Notes: generated from the sequence alone by a model not told the origin. A stretch of DNA of 64,000 nt from Arsukibacterium sp. UBA3155 (GCA_002364615.1 DEYP01000022.1:61920-125919), one strand, 5' to 3'; shown: positions 44,476-54,954, numbered from the stretch's first letter. Numbers and translations: made by a program.

Positions 44476-46143
44476 TTACTCCCGGTTGTAGTCTTTTCCA
44501 AAAACCTTATTAAAAAAGCTGTCTGCTTTCCACAAAGGTCGCTGCGCGGTATTAGCAATATCCAAGGCGATATTAAAGTTAATATCGGCAAATACCGCAC
44601 CGGCATCATACCGAATTGGACCATACTCTTTGCTAAGGCTGGCAATATCGTCCGACGGTTTGTGATAATGCTTAGCAAAAAAACTACCCCAGATTTTACC
44701 ACCATCCTGCTCTGGATCTTTAGAGGTAAAGCCGGTCATCAGAAATACGGCCGGTACGCCTTGCTTAACCAGAGTAAAATGATCCGAGCGGGTAAATATT
44801 GCCTGCTCTGGCATCGGATCTTCGCTTAGGGTAATGCCTTCTTTTGCAGCTGCCTCGCCGACCACCTGACCCAGGGTAGAATGATTCGCGCCAAACGCAA
44901 TTAAGTCCGCAAACGGATACAACAACACTGGCATATCCAGGTTAACGTTGGCTACCAGGCTGGCAATGGGTCGGGTTGGATTATTGGCAAAATAATCCGC
45001 ACCCAGCAAGCCTTTCTCTTCTGCGGTTACCACGACAAATAAAATGGAGCGTTTTGGTTTTAACGTCAGCTCACTGAACATCCGCGCAGTTTCCAGCAGA
45101 ATTGCCATGCCCGCAGCGTTGTCCATGGCACCATTATTTATTTTGTCTTCATTGCGTAAGTCGTTGCTAAAGCCAATATGGTCTGAGTGCGCAGTGATCA
45201 CCACGTATTCGTCCCGAAGCAACGGATCGCTGCCCTCAAGCACACCGATAACATTAGGACTGCTGATCTGCTGATGCGCGCTGCTGGAACTTAAGCTGGC
45301 GACACTGCTTAACGCAAAGCCTGCCGGATGCTGTCCGGCGTCCAGCATGCTGAAAATGTCAGCCAGACTGTGTTGCTCCTGCTCAAATAAGCTGGCGGCA
45401 GCTTCCGGGTGCAGATAAGCCCCAGCCTGTAACCTGCCATCAACAGCGCCGGGTTCTCCGGCTGCATTTAGCCAGGCCAGACGCGGTGTATTTAAATACA
45501 ATAAGCTATTGGCGTAAGGCCGGGTTTTTTCCTGCTGTGGTGTGTGAATGGTAATTACCCCGATTGCACCGCGCTCTGCTGCCAGCTTTGCTTTAATACT
45601 ACCAAGATATGCCCGCTCTTCGCTTGGCAGCGACGCAGGTAAACCCGCCAGTTGCACCACAATTTTACCGCTGACATCCAAAGAGGCATAATCGTTAAGA
45701 CCAAACTCTTCCGACACCAGACCATAACCTACGAATACTAAAGGTGCAGTAACAGCAACATCAGTCTGGTTAACTGAGGCGCCACTGAAAAACTGCTGTG
45801 GGTAGCTCAGCTGCCACTCGTTGTCGTTGCGCCGGAAGCCCAGTTTAACGCTCTCTTGCTGCACGCGGGCCGAGCGAAATGCTACCCGCTGAAAATAACT
45901 GTTGTTATCCCCTGCCGGTGCTAAACCGAGTGCCTGAAACTGGCTGGCAATATAATTTGCAGCAATCTCGTGACCACGGCTGCCGGTGTCACGCCCTTCC
46001 AGCTCATCACTGGCTAAAAACTGCAAGTGGGCCTCGATTGCTGCCGGGCGGGCACTTAGCTGTTGCTCAGACGACTCATTAGGGGCTGAGCAGGCGCACA
46101 ATAGCAGCGTCAACGCGACACTGCTGCTTAATTTATACAACAT
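44476..46143 (-). CDS. M28 family zinc aminopeptidase lipoprotein
   Basis: A 555-residue exopeptidase probably attached to the periplasmic side by lipid (signal peptide with LLLCAC, Cys at about 18). A PA domain (about 125-260) is inserted in the M28 catalytic domain. Metal ligands are recognisable in ITAHSDHIGF, NGAMDNAAGMA and VTAEEKGLLGADYF, then NLDMP and the late FFAKHYHKPSDD. It should release N-terminal residues from peptides. ATG 46143 follows GGAG; the frame starts 13 codons upstream, inside the terminator of the gene before it. Confidence 0.92.
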   Translation of the reverse strand: MLYKLSSSVALTLLLCACSAPNESSEQQLSARPAAIEAHLQFLASDELEGRDTGSRGHEIAANYIASQFQALGLAPAGDNNSYFQRVAFRSARVQQESVKLGFRRNDNEWQLSYPQQFFSGASVNQTDVAVTAPLVFVGYGLVSEEFGLNDYASLDVSGKIVVQLAGLPASLPSEERAYLGSIKAKLAAERGAIGVITIHTPQQEKTRPYANSLLYLNTPRLAWLNAAGEPGAVDGRLQAGAYLHPEAAASLFEQEQHSLADIFSMLDAGQHPAGFALSSVASLSSSSAHQQISSPNVIGVLEGSDPLLRDEYVVITAHSDHIGFSNDLRNEDKINNGAMDNAAGMAILLETARMFSELTLKPKRSILFVVVTAEEKGLLGADYFANNPTRPIASLVANVNLDMPVLLYPFADLIAFGANHSTLGQVVGEAAAKEGITLSEDPMPEQAIFTRSDHFTLVKQGVPAVFLMTGFTSKDPEQDGGKIWGSFFAKHYHKPSDDIASLSKEYGPIRYDAGAVFADINFNIALDIANTAQRPLWKADSFFNKVFGKDYNRE

Positions 46144-46158
46144 GGACTCTCCAAAAAT

Positions 46159-46187
46159 AAAAGTGCCAGTACGTACTGGCACTTTTT
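46159..46187 (-). terminator. Rho-independent terminator after the 436-residue amidohydrolase
   Basis: A near-perfect palindrome, AAAAGTGCCAGTAC joined to GTACTGGCACTTTT, lies 39 bases downstream of that gene's stop, with T-rich sequence following on the minus strand. It sits 16 bases before the peptidase start. Confidence 0.8.
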
Positions 46188-46225
46188 CAAATGACTATTC
46201 ACTATTTACTATTCAAACGAAGAGA

Positions 46226-47536
46226 TTAATCAGCGCGGTTATAGCGCTGCTTAAACCGCTGATGCAGTTGCTTATGATGGTTGCTTAAATCGACCGCGCG
46301 ACCATCTATCCATAAATGCTTAATTTTATGACCGCGGTAGTCAAATATATCGCCATCTGATACCACCAAACTGGCGCTCTTACCCACTTCAATACTGCCT
46401 AAACGATCAGATACTCCGGCGATTGCCGCGGCATCCAGCGTTAAGGCGCGCAGCGCATCTTCGCTACTAAGGCCATAGCGGGTAACATGCCCGGCGGCAA
46501 ATACCAGGTTACGGGTATCCCAGAAGCCATCCAGCGATAAGGCGATACGAACGCCCGCGTCTCGCAACTGACCGGGTACCGAAAACGCCTGGTCGTATGC
46601 TTCATCGCCGCGGGTTGGCAAGCCATAAGGTGCGGTATAAATCACATCTACCCTGGCTTTCGCCAACTCATCAGCTAAACGCCAGCTATCGCGACCGCCA
46701 ACAATAACAAGCCGAACCTGATACTTTTCGGCCAGCAACATGGCCTGACGAATTTGCCGCGGGTCATCTGCGTGGACAAATAATGGCAGCTCACCGGCAA
46801 AAAACTCCAGCATCGCATGCCAGCGTGAATCTTTACCTTTGTTTAAGCCAGCTTGCTCCGCCAGATAATAAGCATGGGCCTGCTGAAAATACTGAAGCAG
46901 TTCAGCTAATTGCTTTTGCTGCTTCTCACGTTGTTTTTCTGCACTGTCACGTACCCACCAGCCATTTTGCACGCTCATCCGCGGCCAGTTTACATGCAAG
47001 CCTACATTGGCCTGTACGGTCGCGTCCTGCCAGTTCCAGGCGTCCAGCTGCATAAATGCAGAACGTCCGGTTAACATGGCACCATCAGGATAAATTAAAC
47101 TATGGCTAAAACCATTGCTGCGAATGGTTGGGATCACCACTGAATCTGCGTTATAGGCTACCTGCACCTGCAGATCCGGATTGGTAGAGCTGGTCTCACG
47201 ATCATCCCGGGTAGCACGCACCGCCTCTACTTCAATTAACCCTAACTGGTTAATCAGCGCAATTAAGCCGGGATATACATGCTTACCGGTTAAATCAAGC
47301 CGCTGTGCATCCGCCGGCACAGCTAAGTTAGTGCCAATAGCGGAAATTTTACCGTCTACCAGCAATACATCCTGTTGCACCGGTGCTGAAGTCACGCTAT
47401 GCACGGTCGCATTTTGTAATAACAGAGGGTGTTGTTGTTTATCACCGGGTACCGGGTTTACTGCCGCTGCTGTTGTTGAGAGCAGTGCTGAAGTCAGTAC
47501 CGTTGCCAGCATCACTATTTTGCTTAATGTTTTCAT
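46226..47536 (-). CDS. Amidohydrolase-fold protein without HxH metal motif
   Basis: A 436-residue exported protein (signal peptide about 1-25, TTAAA) of the amidohydrolase superfamily. The N-terminal beta-sandwich part is typical (DVLLVDGKISAIG), and the C-terminal KSASLVVSDGDIFDYRGHKI matches the family. But where PGLIDxHxH is expected it reads PGLIALINQLG (89-99), so both metal His are lost, and the later VIVGGRDSW replaces a His motif. It may be a non-catalytic partner of the larger amidohydrolase 15 bases upstream in the same operon. Confidence 0.8.
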   Translation of the reverse strand: MKTLSKIVMLATVLTSALLSTTAAAVNPVPGDKQQHPLLLQNATVHSVTSAPVQQDVLLVDGKISAIGTNLAVPADAQRLDLTGKHVYPGLIALINQLGLIEVEAVRATRDDRETSSTNPDLQVQVAYNADSVVIPTIRSNGFSHSLIYPDGAMLTGRSAFMQLDAWNWQDATVQANVGLHVNWPRMSVQNGWWVRDSAEKQREKQQKQLAELLQYFQQAHAYYLAEQAGLNKGKDSRWHAMLEFFAGELPLFVHADDPRQIRQAMLLAEKYQVRLVIVGGRDSWRLADELAKARVDVIYTAPYGLPTRGDEAYDQAFSVPGQLRDAGVRIALSLDGFWDTRNLVFAAGHVTRYGLSSEDALRALTLDAAAIAGVSDRLGSIEVGKSASLVVSDGDIFDYRGHKIKHLWIDGRAVDLSNHHKQLHQRFKQRYNRAD

Positions 47537-47551
47537 TGCTTATGCTACTCC

Positions 47552-50500
47552 CTAGTGCTGCAGATACTGATGGGTTTGAGTATGTGCATGGCTGGCATGA
47601 TCAGCGTGCTGACCAAAACGCAGTTGCAACCAGTCAGCCGTGTCTTCACAGTGCCATACCGGGTTTTCCTGTTTGTAGGCATTCTCAGCACCGCTACGGG
47701 CAGAATCACCTGCGGTCAGTACTTTCTGGATAAGTTGCTGTTTTTCAGCAGCCTGGGCAGCACGTAACGTCATATCCTCGTTACGATCAAAATAACGGGC
47801 ACCGGCAATCCAGGTTTGCTGTACCTGGGCATAAACAGACAGTGGATGGCCATCCCATAATACAAAATCAGCTTGTTTACCTTCGGTAAGTGATCCGACT
47901 TTGTCATCAATTCTCAACTGTTTTGCCGGGTTAATGGTCACCATCTTCAGCGCTTCGTGCTCATCCATATCACAATACATGGTAGATTTAGCGGCTTCCT
48001 GATTTAACCGGCGTAACAGACCCGGATCGTCAGAATTGACACTAACCAGTAAGCCCTGTTCATGCATCAGACAGGTATTGGTTGGAATAGCGTCATTGAC
48101 TTCCATTTTGAACCCCCACCAGTCGGCAAAAGTTGAGACACTGGCACCATGCTTTTTCATTTCGCTGGCAACCTTGTAACCTTCCAGAATATGGGTAAAG
48201 GTTTGAATATTAAAGCCCATTTCCTCAGCCACTTTAATCAGCATCAGAATTTCTGATGCAACATAAGAGTGGGTATGAATATGACGTTTCCCTTCCAGTA
48301 TTTCGACCAGCGTGTCTAACTGGTAATCACGCCGTGGCGAGAGCACGTTGCCTTGCTGGCGCTTAGCCAGCTTGTTATACGCCTGCCAGCTGGCCTGATA
48401 CTCTTTGGCTGCCTGGAAGTTATCCCGAATAAAGGTTTCAACGCCGATCCGGCTTTGTGGATAGCGGCTGGTAAACTCGCTACCCCAGTTCGATTGCTTG
48501 ACGTTTTCACCCAGGGCAAACTTAATGCTACCGGGGGCACCACTAAACTTCATGCCCTCGGCTGACTCCCCCCAGCGCAGGCTGATAATCTGCGCCCGAC
48601 CACCAATCGGATTGGCACTGCCATGTAACAATTGCACCGCGGTCACCCCACCTGCCAGGCCACGATAAATATTGATATCGTCAGCGTTAACCACATCACC
48701 AATATGCACTTCTGCGGTATTAGCATGGCTGCCTTCATTCACACCTTGCTCTGTGGCGATATGCGAATGCTCATCAATAATTCCCGGAGTAACGTGCAGC
48801 GCTTCGCCATCGATTACGGTATAACCGCGCGGGGTACTCAGTTGCTGGCCAATCTTGCTTATTTTGCCATCACGAATAATCAGATCGGTATTTTCTAACA
48901 CCCCCTGCTCGGTCGCTGTCCACAAGGTGGCATTTTTAATGTGCAGATTTTGTTGTACTGGCAAGCTTTCCCGGCCAAAGGCACGGTTAGGATACGTCAA
49001 CGTTGAGACCATCGGCGCCAGCGCTTTATCGTCTTTGCTATCAACCACTGCAGCTGCCGTGCGCTCAGCCGTTACGGCCAGCTCAGTACCATCGGCTTGT
49101 TGCCAGCGTCCGGTTAATTCGCTACCGCGCAAAATGCCACTAAACTGCGCCACTTCGGCTTTACCGGTCAGTTTTTGCAGTGAGGCGCTAAATTGCAGGC
49201 TCTGCCCCTGCACCGCCAGATGTTTAAGGCCTACTTTGTCTTCACCCAACGTCAGCTCACCTTTTAACTCAGGCGCATAACCGGTCAAACTTAACGTGAA
49301 ATTGTGATCTTTTACATTCAGTGGGTAATTACCGGCAAACCGTGGCGCACTAAGTGGCACAAATTGCTGCAACTGGCCGGCGAGCCAGGTGGCCACAATT
49401 TCACCATCGTCGAATAAATCACCCCGGCTGACCACGATATCGGCCTGATAGCCGCTGGCGATCTTTCCAAGCTGTTGTTCCAGTCCCAGCATGCTGGCAG
49501 GAACCGTCGTTAACGCAGCCAATGCTTGTTGTTGACTAAGCCCGTGTTTTACGGCTTTACGCAGGTTAGGTAGAAAATCTTCCTTTTTCTTTAATCCATG
49601 GCTGGTAAGAGCAAAGCGCACACCGGCTTGCTCAAGCGCCGCGGCATTAGCAGGAGCTCGCTCCCAGTGACGCAAATCGGCCAGGCTGACATCAATATGT
49701 TGATCGGGCAAGCTGACTTCTGGCGCTTTAGGGAAATTCAATGGTAGCACCAGCGCACGACCACTGGCTTTTACTTCAGAGAGCCGATTATACTCGTGAC
49801 CTGAACCTAAAATAGCCGCATTGCTAATATTAAATTCGGCCAGAATTTTATCGGCCCGAAGCAACGCGCGCTCATCACTCGTGTCAAACAGTACACCCAG
49901 ATTGGCAGCTTTGGCTACATTAGCCAGCGCGGCGTTATATTCAACGCCGCCACTGATAAAGCGAAAATCCTGTTTGGTTTGCGCCGCCTGATACCAGTTT
50001 GCATCGGCAAACGTCTGGCGGATCAGGGCGATGCTGCCCATCAGCGATGACGGGTAGCTTTGGGTAGAGCTGCCTTTACTAAACGACATAAACTGCTGAC
50101 TGTCCGCTTTTATGACCAGATCATTGGGCAAGCCAAATGCCAGCGAGGCCACAAAGCCCGTGCCCCGGAAAATGCCGTCATGGCGGGCGCTTTGTACTAC
50201 GGTAAAGCCCTGCTTAAGCAGCGCCTCTGCGGCCGCTGCATCAGGCTTAAACTGGTCAACCCAGCGCTCATGCGCATGAATAGCGGCGTTGGAGGCATTG
50301 CCACCAATACGTTCGTTCTCATACACGGGTTTACCCCCGAAGCTGTAACCTTCGGCTTTCGGTGCTGCGGGCACACCATACTGCGTATAGGGGTCAATAA
50401 AGCCCGCATATAAATGATATCCGGCTAAATCGATGCTCTGGTAGCCCTTTGGTACCTTGACATCACGATTCACCGACTCAATTTTACCGTTGCGGATCAG

Positions 50501-50680
50501 CACCATGGCACCAGGCAGGGCGGTACCTGGCTCGGTCACTACAGTGGCGTTGATCAACGCAACCAAATTCGGGGTCTTATCGCGAATGCCGAGTTGCGGT
50601 GACGTCTGATCGGCAATACTACCTGTGCTAAACGCACCAAGCAGAGCCATGCTGAACATGGACAGGCGGGTTGGTGTCAT
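47552..50680 (-). CDS. Double amidohydrolase, only C-terminal half intact
   Basis: A 1042-residue exported protein with two amidohydrolase modules. The first (about 40-440) has DPYTQYG (96-102) in place of DxHxH and is probably inactive. A beta-rich insert (about 450-560) joins it to the second (about 580-1000), which keeps IIDEHSHIA (H638, H640), HTHSYVASEI, THILEGYK and the late VNSDDPG Asp. Family relatives are imidazolonepropionase-like or prolidase-like hydrolases of the periplasm. The downstream 436-residue gene repeats the inactive type. Confidence 0.85.
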   Translation of the reverse strand: MTPTRLSMFSMALLGAFSTGSIADQTSPQLGIRDKTPNLVALINATVVTEPGTALPGAMVLIRNGKIESVNRDVKVPKGYQSIDLAGYHLYAGFIDPYTQYGVPAAPKAEGYSFGGKPVYENERIGGNASNAAIHAHERWVDQFKPDAAAAEALLKQGFTVVQSARHDGIFRGTGFVASLAFGLPNDLVIKADSQQFMSFSKGSSTQSYPSSLMGSIALIRQTFADANWYQAAQTKQDFRFISGGVEYNAALANVAKAANLGVLFDTSDERALLRADKILAEFNISNAAILGSGHEYNRLSEVKASGRALVLPLNFPKAPEVSLPDQHIDVSLADLRHWERAPANAAALEQAGVRFALTSHGLKKKEDFLPNLRKAVKHGLSQQQALAALTTVPASMLGLEQQLGKIASGYQADIVVSRGDLFDDGEIVATWLAGQLQQFVPLSAPRFAGNYPLNVKDHNFTLSLTGYAPELKGELTLGEDKVGLKHLAVQGQSLQFSASLQKLTGKAEVAQFSGILRGSELTGRWQQADGTELAVTAERTAAAVVDSKDDKALAPMVSTLTYPNRAFGRESLPVQQNLHIKNATLWTATEQGVLENTDLIIRDGKISKIGQQLSTPRGYTVIDGEALHVTPGIIDEHSHIATEQGVNEGSHANTAEVHIGDVVNADDINIYRGLAGGVTAVQLLHGSANPIGGRAQIISLRWGESAEGMKFSGAPGSIKFALGENVKQSNWGSEFTSRYPQSRIGVETFIRDNFQAAKEYQASWQAYNKLAKRQQGNVLSPRRDYQLDTLVEILEGKRHIHTHSYVASEILMLIKVAEEMGFNIQTFTHILEGYKVASEMKKHGASVSTFADWWGFKMEVNDAIPTNTCLMHEQGLLVSVNSDDPGLLRRLNQEAAKSTMYCDMDEHEALKMVTINPAKQLRIDDKVGSLTEGKQADFVLWDGHPLSVYAQVQQTWIAGARYFDRNEDMTLRAAQAAEKQQLIQKVLTAGDSARSGAENAYKQENPVWHCEDTADWLQLRFGQHADHASHAHTQTHQYLQH

Positions 50681-50723
50681 AGAAGTTTCCTGTTGTTATT
50701 GTAATACGATATTTATAATGAAA

Positions 50724-53708
50724 TCAGGTATTAACAGTGAAATTAAGCTGGCTCAGTTCCTGCTCCGCCAATGGCATGCTGTAATAGTAGCCTTGTACTT
50801 CAAAACAGCCGTTAGCCCGCAGAAATTCAACCTGTTGCAGTGTTTCAACACCTTCCGCCACCACCCGCAAATTCATCTTCTGCGCCATGGCAATGATGGC
50901 CGCCACGATATCCATATCGTTTCGATCCTGGGGTATATCTTTAACGAAAGAGCGATCTATTTTCAGCTCATCAACCGGAAAACGTTTTAAATAACTGAGC
51001 GACGAATAGCCTGTACCAAAATCGTCGATAGATAAAGAGACGCCGAGGCGTTTTAACTGATTTAACTGGTTAATAGCCGCATCGGTATCGCCCATCAGCA
51101 TACTTTCGGTAATTTCAAAGATCACCGCCCGCGGCTTTACACCGGTTCGTTTTAATATACGTTCAACAATAAGTGGTAAATCCTGATCATTAAACTGACG
51201 TACTGATAAGTTTATCGACAAGGTCACGTCATAGCCACGGCTTTGCTGGCGCGCAAGAAAACGACATGCCTCCCAGATTATCCACTCGCCTATTTGCACG
51301 ATAAGGCCGGTACTTTCTGCTACCGGAATAAATTTAACCGGCGGCACCAGAGTATTGTCGGGACGCAGCCAGCGGATCAGGGTTTCATAGCCGGTAATCA
51401 CTTCGGTGCGGATATCCATCTTAGGCTGGAAATAGAGCAAGAACTGATTTTCACGGATCGCTTCACGCAGCTGATTTTCAATCTGCAACCGTTCGTTGGC
51501 AGCATCATTAAGGTCCTGACTGAAAAAGTGAAAGGTATTTTTCCCCCGGGCCTTGGCTTCATACATCGCAAGATCTGCATGTTTTAGCAGGAGTTCTTCT
51601 TCTGAGGCATCTTCTGGTGCCACCGTGATGCCGATACTGGCGCTGATCGCCACGTCATGAGTACCTAATTTAACCGGCTCATGAAAGGCTTGTTGCAGAT
51701 TGGCCGCAATGGTAGACGCCTGGTGGCGATCTTTAATGCCACTTAAAATAACCGCAAATTCATCACCGCCCAAACGCGCGATGGTATCTTCTTCCCTTAA
51801 GCGTGAGGTTAACCGTCTGGCGACTTCTTTTAGTAACTCATCACCCGCATCATGGCCAAGGGTATCGTTGATCCGTTTAAACTCGTCTAAATCAAAATAT
51901 AACAGGGCAAAGTTGTAATACCCCCTATGCGCCATGGCAATCGCCTTACGTAGCTGGTCCCGAAAATAACTGCGGTTTGCCAGTCCGGTTAAAATATCGT
52001 AATAGGCCAGATGTTCCATTTGCTTCTGGCTTTGCTTAATAAAAGAAATATCCTGCATTGCACAGACATAATTCAGTAAGGTACCAATCTCATCCCGAAT
52101 TGGCGCAATGGCTAATGACACCCAGAACTGTTTAGCAGGTAGTTTTTGATGTTGTAGTAAAATATCACCCCGCCAATGCTGACGCTCATGCAAGGTTTGG
52201 GTAATTTCGGCGCTAAGTTGCTCCATCTCATCTGCCAGCAACATGTTTAAAGGCTGGTTTACTACGCTGCGCTCATCACACCCCAGCAGCTCAGTCAGAA
52301 ACGGATTAAGGTATTCTATGCTCAGATGCGGATCGGTCAGCATAATACCGGAACTGGAGAATGATACCGCTTTGCTCAGCTTGCGGGCTGCCCGCTCGGC
52401 TAGCTCCTTTTCGGCAATCCGCTCATTTAACCCGCTTACCAACTGACTGATTTCAGATGACATGCCGGTAAAGGCCCGGTTTAACACACCTATTTCGTCT
52501 TTGTTATTATCCAGTACAACGTGCGCGAGATCACCCCGGCTTAGCTTTACTACAGCCCCGGAGAGCCGGTTAAGCCGTTTTAACACAAACTGATAGCTGA
52601 TCAGGTGCAGCAGGGCAGCTAATGCGATGGCAACGACAATAAATATGAACGAGATGCGGGTGCGAAATTGTTGCAGCTCCGCCATAATTTCCGCTCTATC
52701 CAGATAAACTGCAGCATGCCATTTAAGGTGTTTCATCGGTGCTGACGCAAATAAATAGGTGTTGTCGGGGTTGCTTATCTGCGATGCGGGTTGAACAACA
52801 TGGGCGACAAGGGCACCTAGCGCAACGTCCTCTACCACTTCTCCCTGGTACATCATATTCGCGGAGCCTGCGTTTTTATCGCTGATCGCAGGCGGCTGTT
52901 CAGAAGAATCCGGGGCGCGAATCGCTCTGCCTTCAGCGTTAAACAGTAAAACCTGAGTATGGCGATTCCAAGAACCAATATTGTTGCTATTGCGGGTCAA
53001 TTCGCTCAGCTGAACATCCGCCACACTCACCCCGACAAATTGCTCTTTGACATAAATGGGTATCAGAATACTGACTACCCAGTCATGCCAGATCGGATGA
53101 TAATATACGGGGGTCCAGCGCGGTAGCTTGGCCGGATTATTCTCCGGCGTTGCTTCAAGATAATATAAGTCTGTGTGCAGGTTATGCTCTGGCGTCAGTG
53201 CTGGTATCGCCGCCGCCGGTGCAACCCGGATAAACTGGTGCTTGCTAACAAAGTAAAAGCGTGCGAACTCCTCCAGCATAAAAGGTGATAGCTGTTGCCA
53301 GATAAGCTGACTGTGGCTGAATATGGCAGAGGCATCTGATTTAAGGTTGGCAGCGGGTATTGCCCCAGCAGAGAAACTGTCTTGCTGACGAATAATCTTA
53401 TCGCCACCGGCACGTGGAACAGTGCCTGACGCACGGGGGTTATCTGTCAGATGCCGGCTGAGCACCTGACTGGCTAAGATGGCTGACTTTTCTTTAATAT
53501 CCAGGCGAGCGTCTAACTGGCGCGCGTAGTTTTTTGCGGTACGCTGCACGGCTAACTGCTGTTGTTCCGTTAGGGCTAGCTCCTGCAGCCAGACAACAGC
53601 ATAGGCAAACACCAATCCTGCCACCAGAATGGCAAGAAACGCTACAACTGAGAACCTAAGGCCCAGTGAGTTCATCCCTGTTGGTTTTGTCGTGTTTACA
53701 TCCTTCAA
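50724..53708 (-). CDS. Cache-HAMP-PAS-GGDEF-EAL c-di-GMP enzyme
   Basis: Membrane sensor of 994 residues. One helix (about 18-42), a large periplasmic Cache-type domain (about 45-335), a second helix (about 340-365), HAMP (about 365-420), PAS (about 440-560), GGDEF (active GGDEF at 647-651, I-site REED just before) and EAL (about 745-990). The EAL signature reads ETL (775-777), keeping the catalytic Glu; EITESML, SIDDFGTGYSS, LKIDRSFV and VAEGVET are intact. Both synthesis and hydrolysis of c-di-GMP are possible. It diverges from the cytochrome c' gene. Confidence 0.94.
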   Translation of the reverse strand: MKDVNTTKPTGMNSLGLRFSVVAFLAILVAGLVFAYAVVWLQELALTEQQQLAVQRTAKNYARQLDARLDIKEKSAILASQVLSRHLTDNPRASGTVPRAGGDKIIRQQDSFSAGAIPAANLKSDASAIFSHSQLIWQQLSPFMLEEFARFYFVSKHQFIRVAPAAAIPALTPEHNLHTDLYYLEATPENNPAKLPRWTPVYYHPIWHDWVVSILIPIYVKEQFVGVSVADVQLSELTRNSNNIGSWNRHTQVLLFNAEGRAIRAPDSSEQPPAISDKNAGSANMMYQGEVVEDVALGALVAHVVQPASQISNPDNTYLFASAPMKHLKWHAAVYLDRAEIMAELQQFRTRISFIFIVVAIALAALLHLISYQFVLKRLNRLSGAVVKLSRGDLAHVVLDNNKDEIGVLNRAFTGMSSEISQLVSGLNERIAEKELAERAARKLSKAVSFSSSGIMLTDPHLSIEYLNPFLTELLGCDERSVVNQPLNMLLADEMEQLSAEITQTLHERQHWRGDILLQHQKLPAKQFWVSLAIAPIRDEIGTLLNYVCAMQDISFIKQSQKQMEHLAYYDILTGLANRSYFRDQLRKAIAMAHRGYYNFALLYFDLDEFKRINDTLGHDAGDELLKEVARRLTSRLREEDTIARLGGDEFAVILSGIKDRHQASTIAANLQQAFHEPVKLGTHDVAISASIGITVAPEDASEEELLLKHADLAMYEAKARGKNTFHFFSQDLNDAANERLQIENQLREAIRENQFLLYFQPKMDIRTEVITGYETLIRWLRPDNTLVPPVKFIPVAESTGLIVQIGEWIIWEACRFLARQQSRGYDVTLSINLSVRQFNDQDLPLIVERILKRTGVKPRAVIFEITESMLMGDTDAAINQLNQLKRLGVSLSIDDFGTGYSSLSYLKRFPVDELKIDRSFVKDIPQDRNDMDIVAAIIAMAQKMNLRVVAEGVETLQQVEFLRANGCFEVQGYYYSMPLAEQELSQLNFTVNT

Positions 53709-53825
53709 TGAAGCGACCTTGCTATTGTTATAATAAATTCACTCTGGTACAACAGACTCTAGCTGATTACTATGGCAAATACCTCAATATTATTGCACGC
53801 AAAACCAACAAAAGAGAACGCACAA

Positions 53826-54278
53826 ATGAAAAAAGCCTTACTTGCTGGCCTTACTGCCCTTGTCATATCCACGCCATTAGCTGCAGCAACGGCATTTACC
53901 GATGCCAACGACGCGGTGAAATACCGTCAGGCTGCCTTTCAGCTAATTCGTCATAATATGGCAGATATCAATGAAATGATTAAAGGCGAAGTGACATACG
54001 ACGCCGCCCGGGTTCAAAAACGTGCTGACGCTCTGGTTTTAGTCACAACCTTACCCTGGGAAGCCTTTCAGGTAAGCGGCACCGAACAAGGTGGTGGCGA
54101 TGCCAAAGCCGATATCTGGCAGAATCTGGATGATTTTCTGGAGCGTGGCGAGAAGCTGGCAGCCGATGCCAGCGTGCTGCAAAGCGCCGCGCAATCAGGC
54201 GATAAAAGTGAAGTTCGCAAAGCCTTTGGTAACTTTGCCCGCAACTGCAAAGCCTGTCATGACAATTATAAAGAGTAA
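53826..54278 (+). CDS. Cytochrome c'
   Basis: Periplasmic four-helix c-type cytochrome of 150 residues. The signal peptide is MKKALLAGLTALVISTPLAAA; heme binds covalently at CKACH near the C-terminus, as in all cytochromes c'. The N-terminal helix motif DAVKYRQAAFQLIRHNMADIN is typical. Class members bind NO and may protect against nitrosative stress. ATG 53826 follows AGAGAA; an upstream ATG at 53772 would prepend 18 polar residues to the signal peptide. A cytochrome b561 gene converges with it. Confidence 0.93.
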   Translation: MKKALLAGLTALVISTPLAAATAFTDANDAVKYRQAAFQLIRHNMADINEMIKGEVTYDAARVQKRADALVLVTTLPWEAFQVSGTEQGGGDAKADIWQNLDDFLERGEKLAADASVLQSAAQSGDKSEVRKAFGNFARNCKACHDNYKE

Positions 54279-54303
54279 TTTAACCTTTGTTTGTAGCGCT
54301 GCT

Positions 54304-54954
54304 TCAGAGCAGCGCCACTAGTACCCGTCCCTGCCAGTAATACAGTAACAGCAGCAATGTCAGCAATAGTACAAAGAAGCTCCAGCTGCTGCGCATAGTA
54401 GGTTGTCTGGCATTGTTATTAGTCGTGTTGCCGGTAAACAGGGCTTTAATGACATTATCGTGGCGCCAACTGTGCCACAGTGCAAAAAACACATGGATTG
54501 TGGTCAGAATTAAAATAACGTCAATATTGTATTTATGAACAGTCGATGCCAGGTCGACCCAACTGGCTGGTAACATTGCAACCAATGGTCCGTCACTCAT
54601 GTAACTGTTGTCAAAGGTTGCCAGACCACTGATAATTTGCAGCGACAGCAACCCCAGTAAGGTGAATATCATATAAGACGAGGCCGGGTTGTGGCCTACC
54701 ACTGGTTTAGCATGCCGTAAATAGCTTACTGCTGCACGCGGCGTCGCGGCAAATTTGCTAAACCTGGCGGTTTCACTACCCCATATTCCCCAGCCTACCC
54801 GGGCAATGATGAGTGATGTCAGACTGTAAGCAAATAACTGATGCAGTGCAATATACCCTTCACTGCCGCTGTACCACAGGCCGGCAACCAGCAGCACCAT
54901 AACCCAGTGAAAAAACCGTACTGCGCTATCCCATACTTTTATTTTTTGCACCAT
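54304..54954 (-). CDS. Cytochrome b561 family protein
   Basis: Inner-membrane diheme b-type cytochrome of 216 residues with four core helices. Heme ligands are expected among RFFHWVMVL, IALHQLFAY and the HKYNIDVIL...TTIHVFFALWH segments. A fifth hydrophobic helix closes the C-terminus (WSFFVLLLTLLLLLYYWQG). Such proteins donate electrons to periplasmic c-type cytochromes, which suits the cytochrome c' gene next to it, although the two are convergent and so not one transcript. A GGAG ribosome site precedes ATG 54954. Confidence 0.88.
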   Translation of the reverse strand: MVQKIKVWDSAVRFFHWVMVLLVAGLWYSGSEGYIALHQLFAYSLTSLIIARVGWGIWGSETARFSKFAATPRAAVSYLRHAKPVVGHNPASSYMIFTLLGLLSLQIISGLATFDNSYMSDGPLVAMLPASWVDLASTVHKYNIDVILILTTIHVFFALWHSWRHDNVIKALFTGNTTNNNARQPTMRSSWSFFVLLLTLLLLLYYWQGRVLVALL

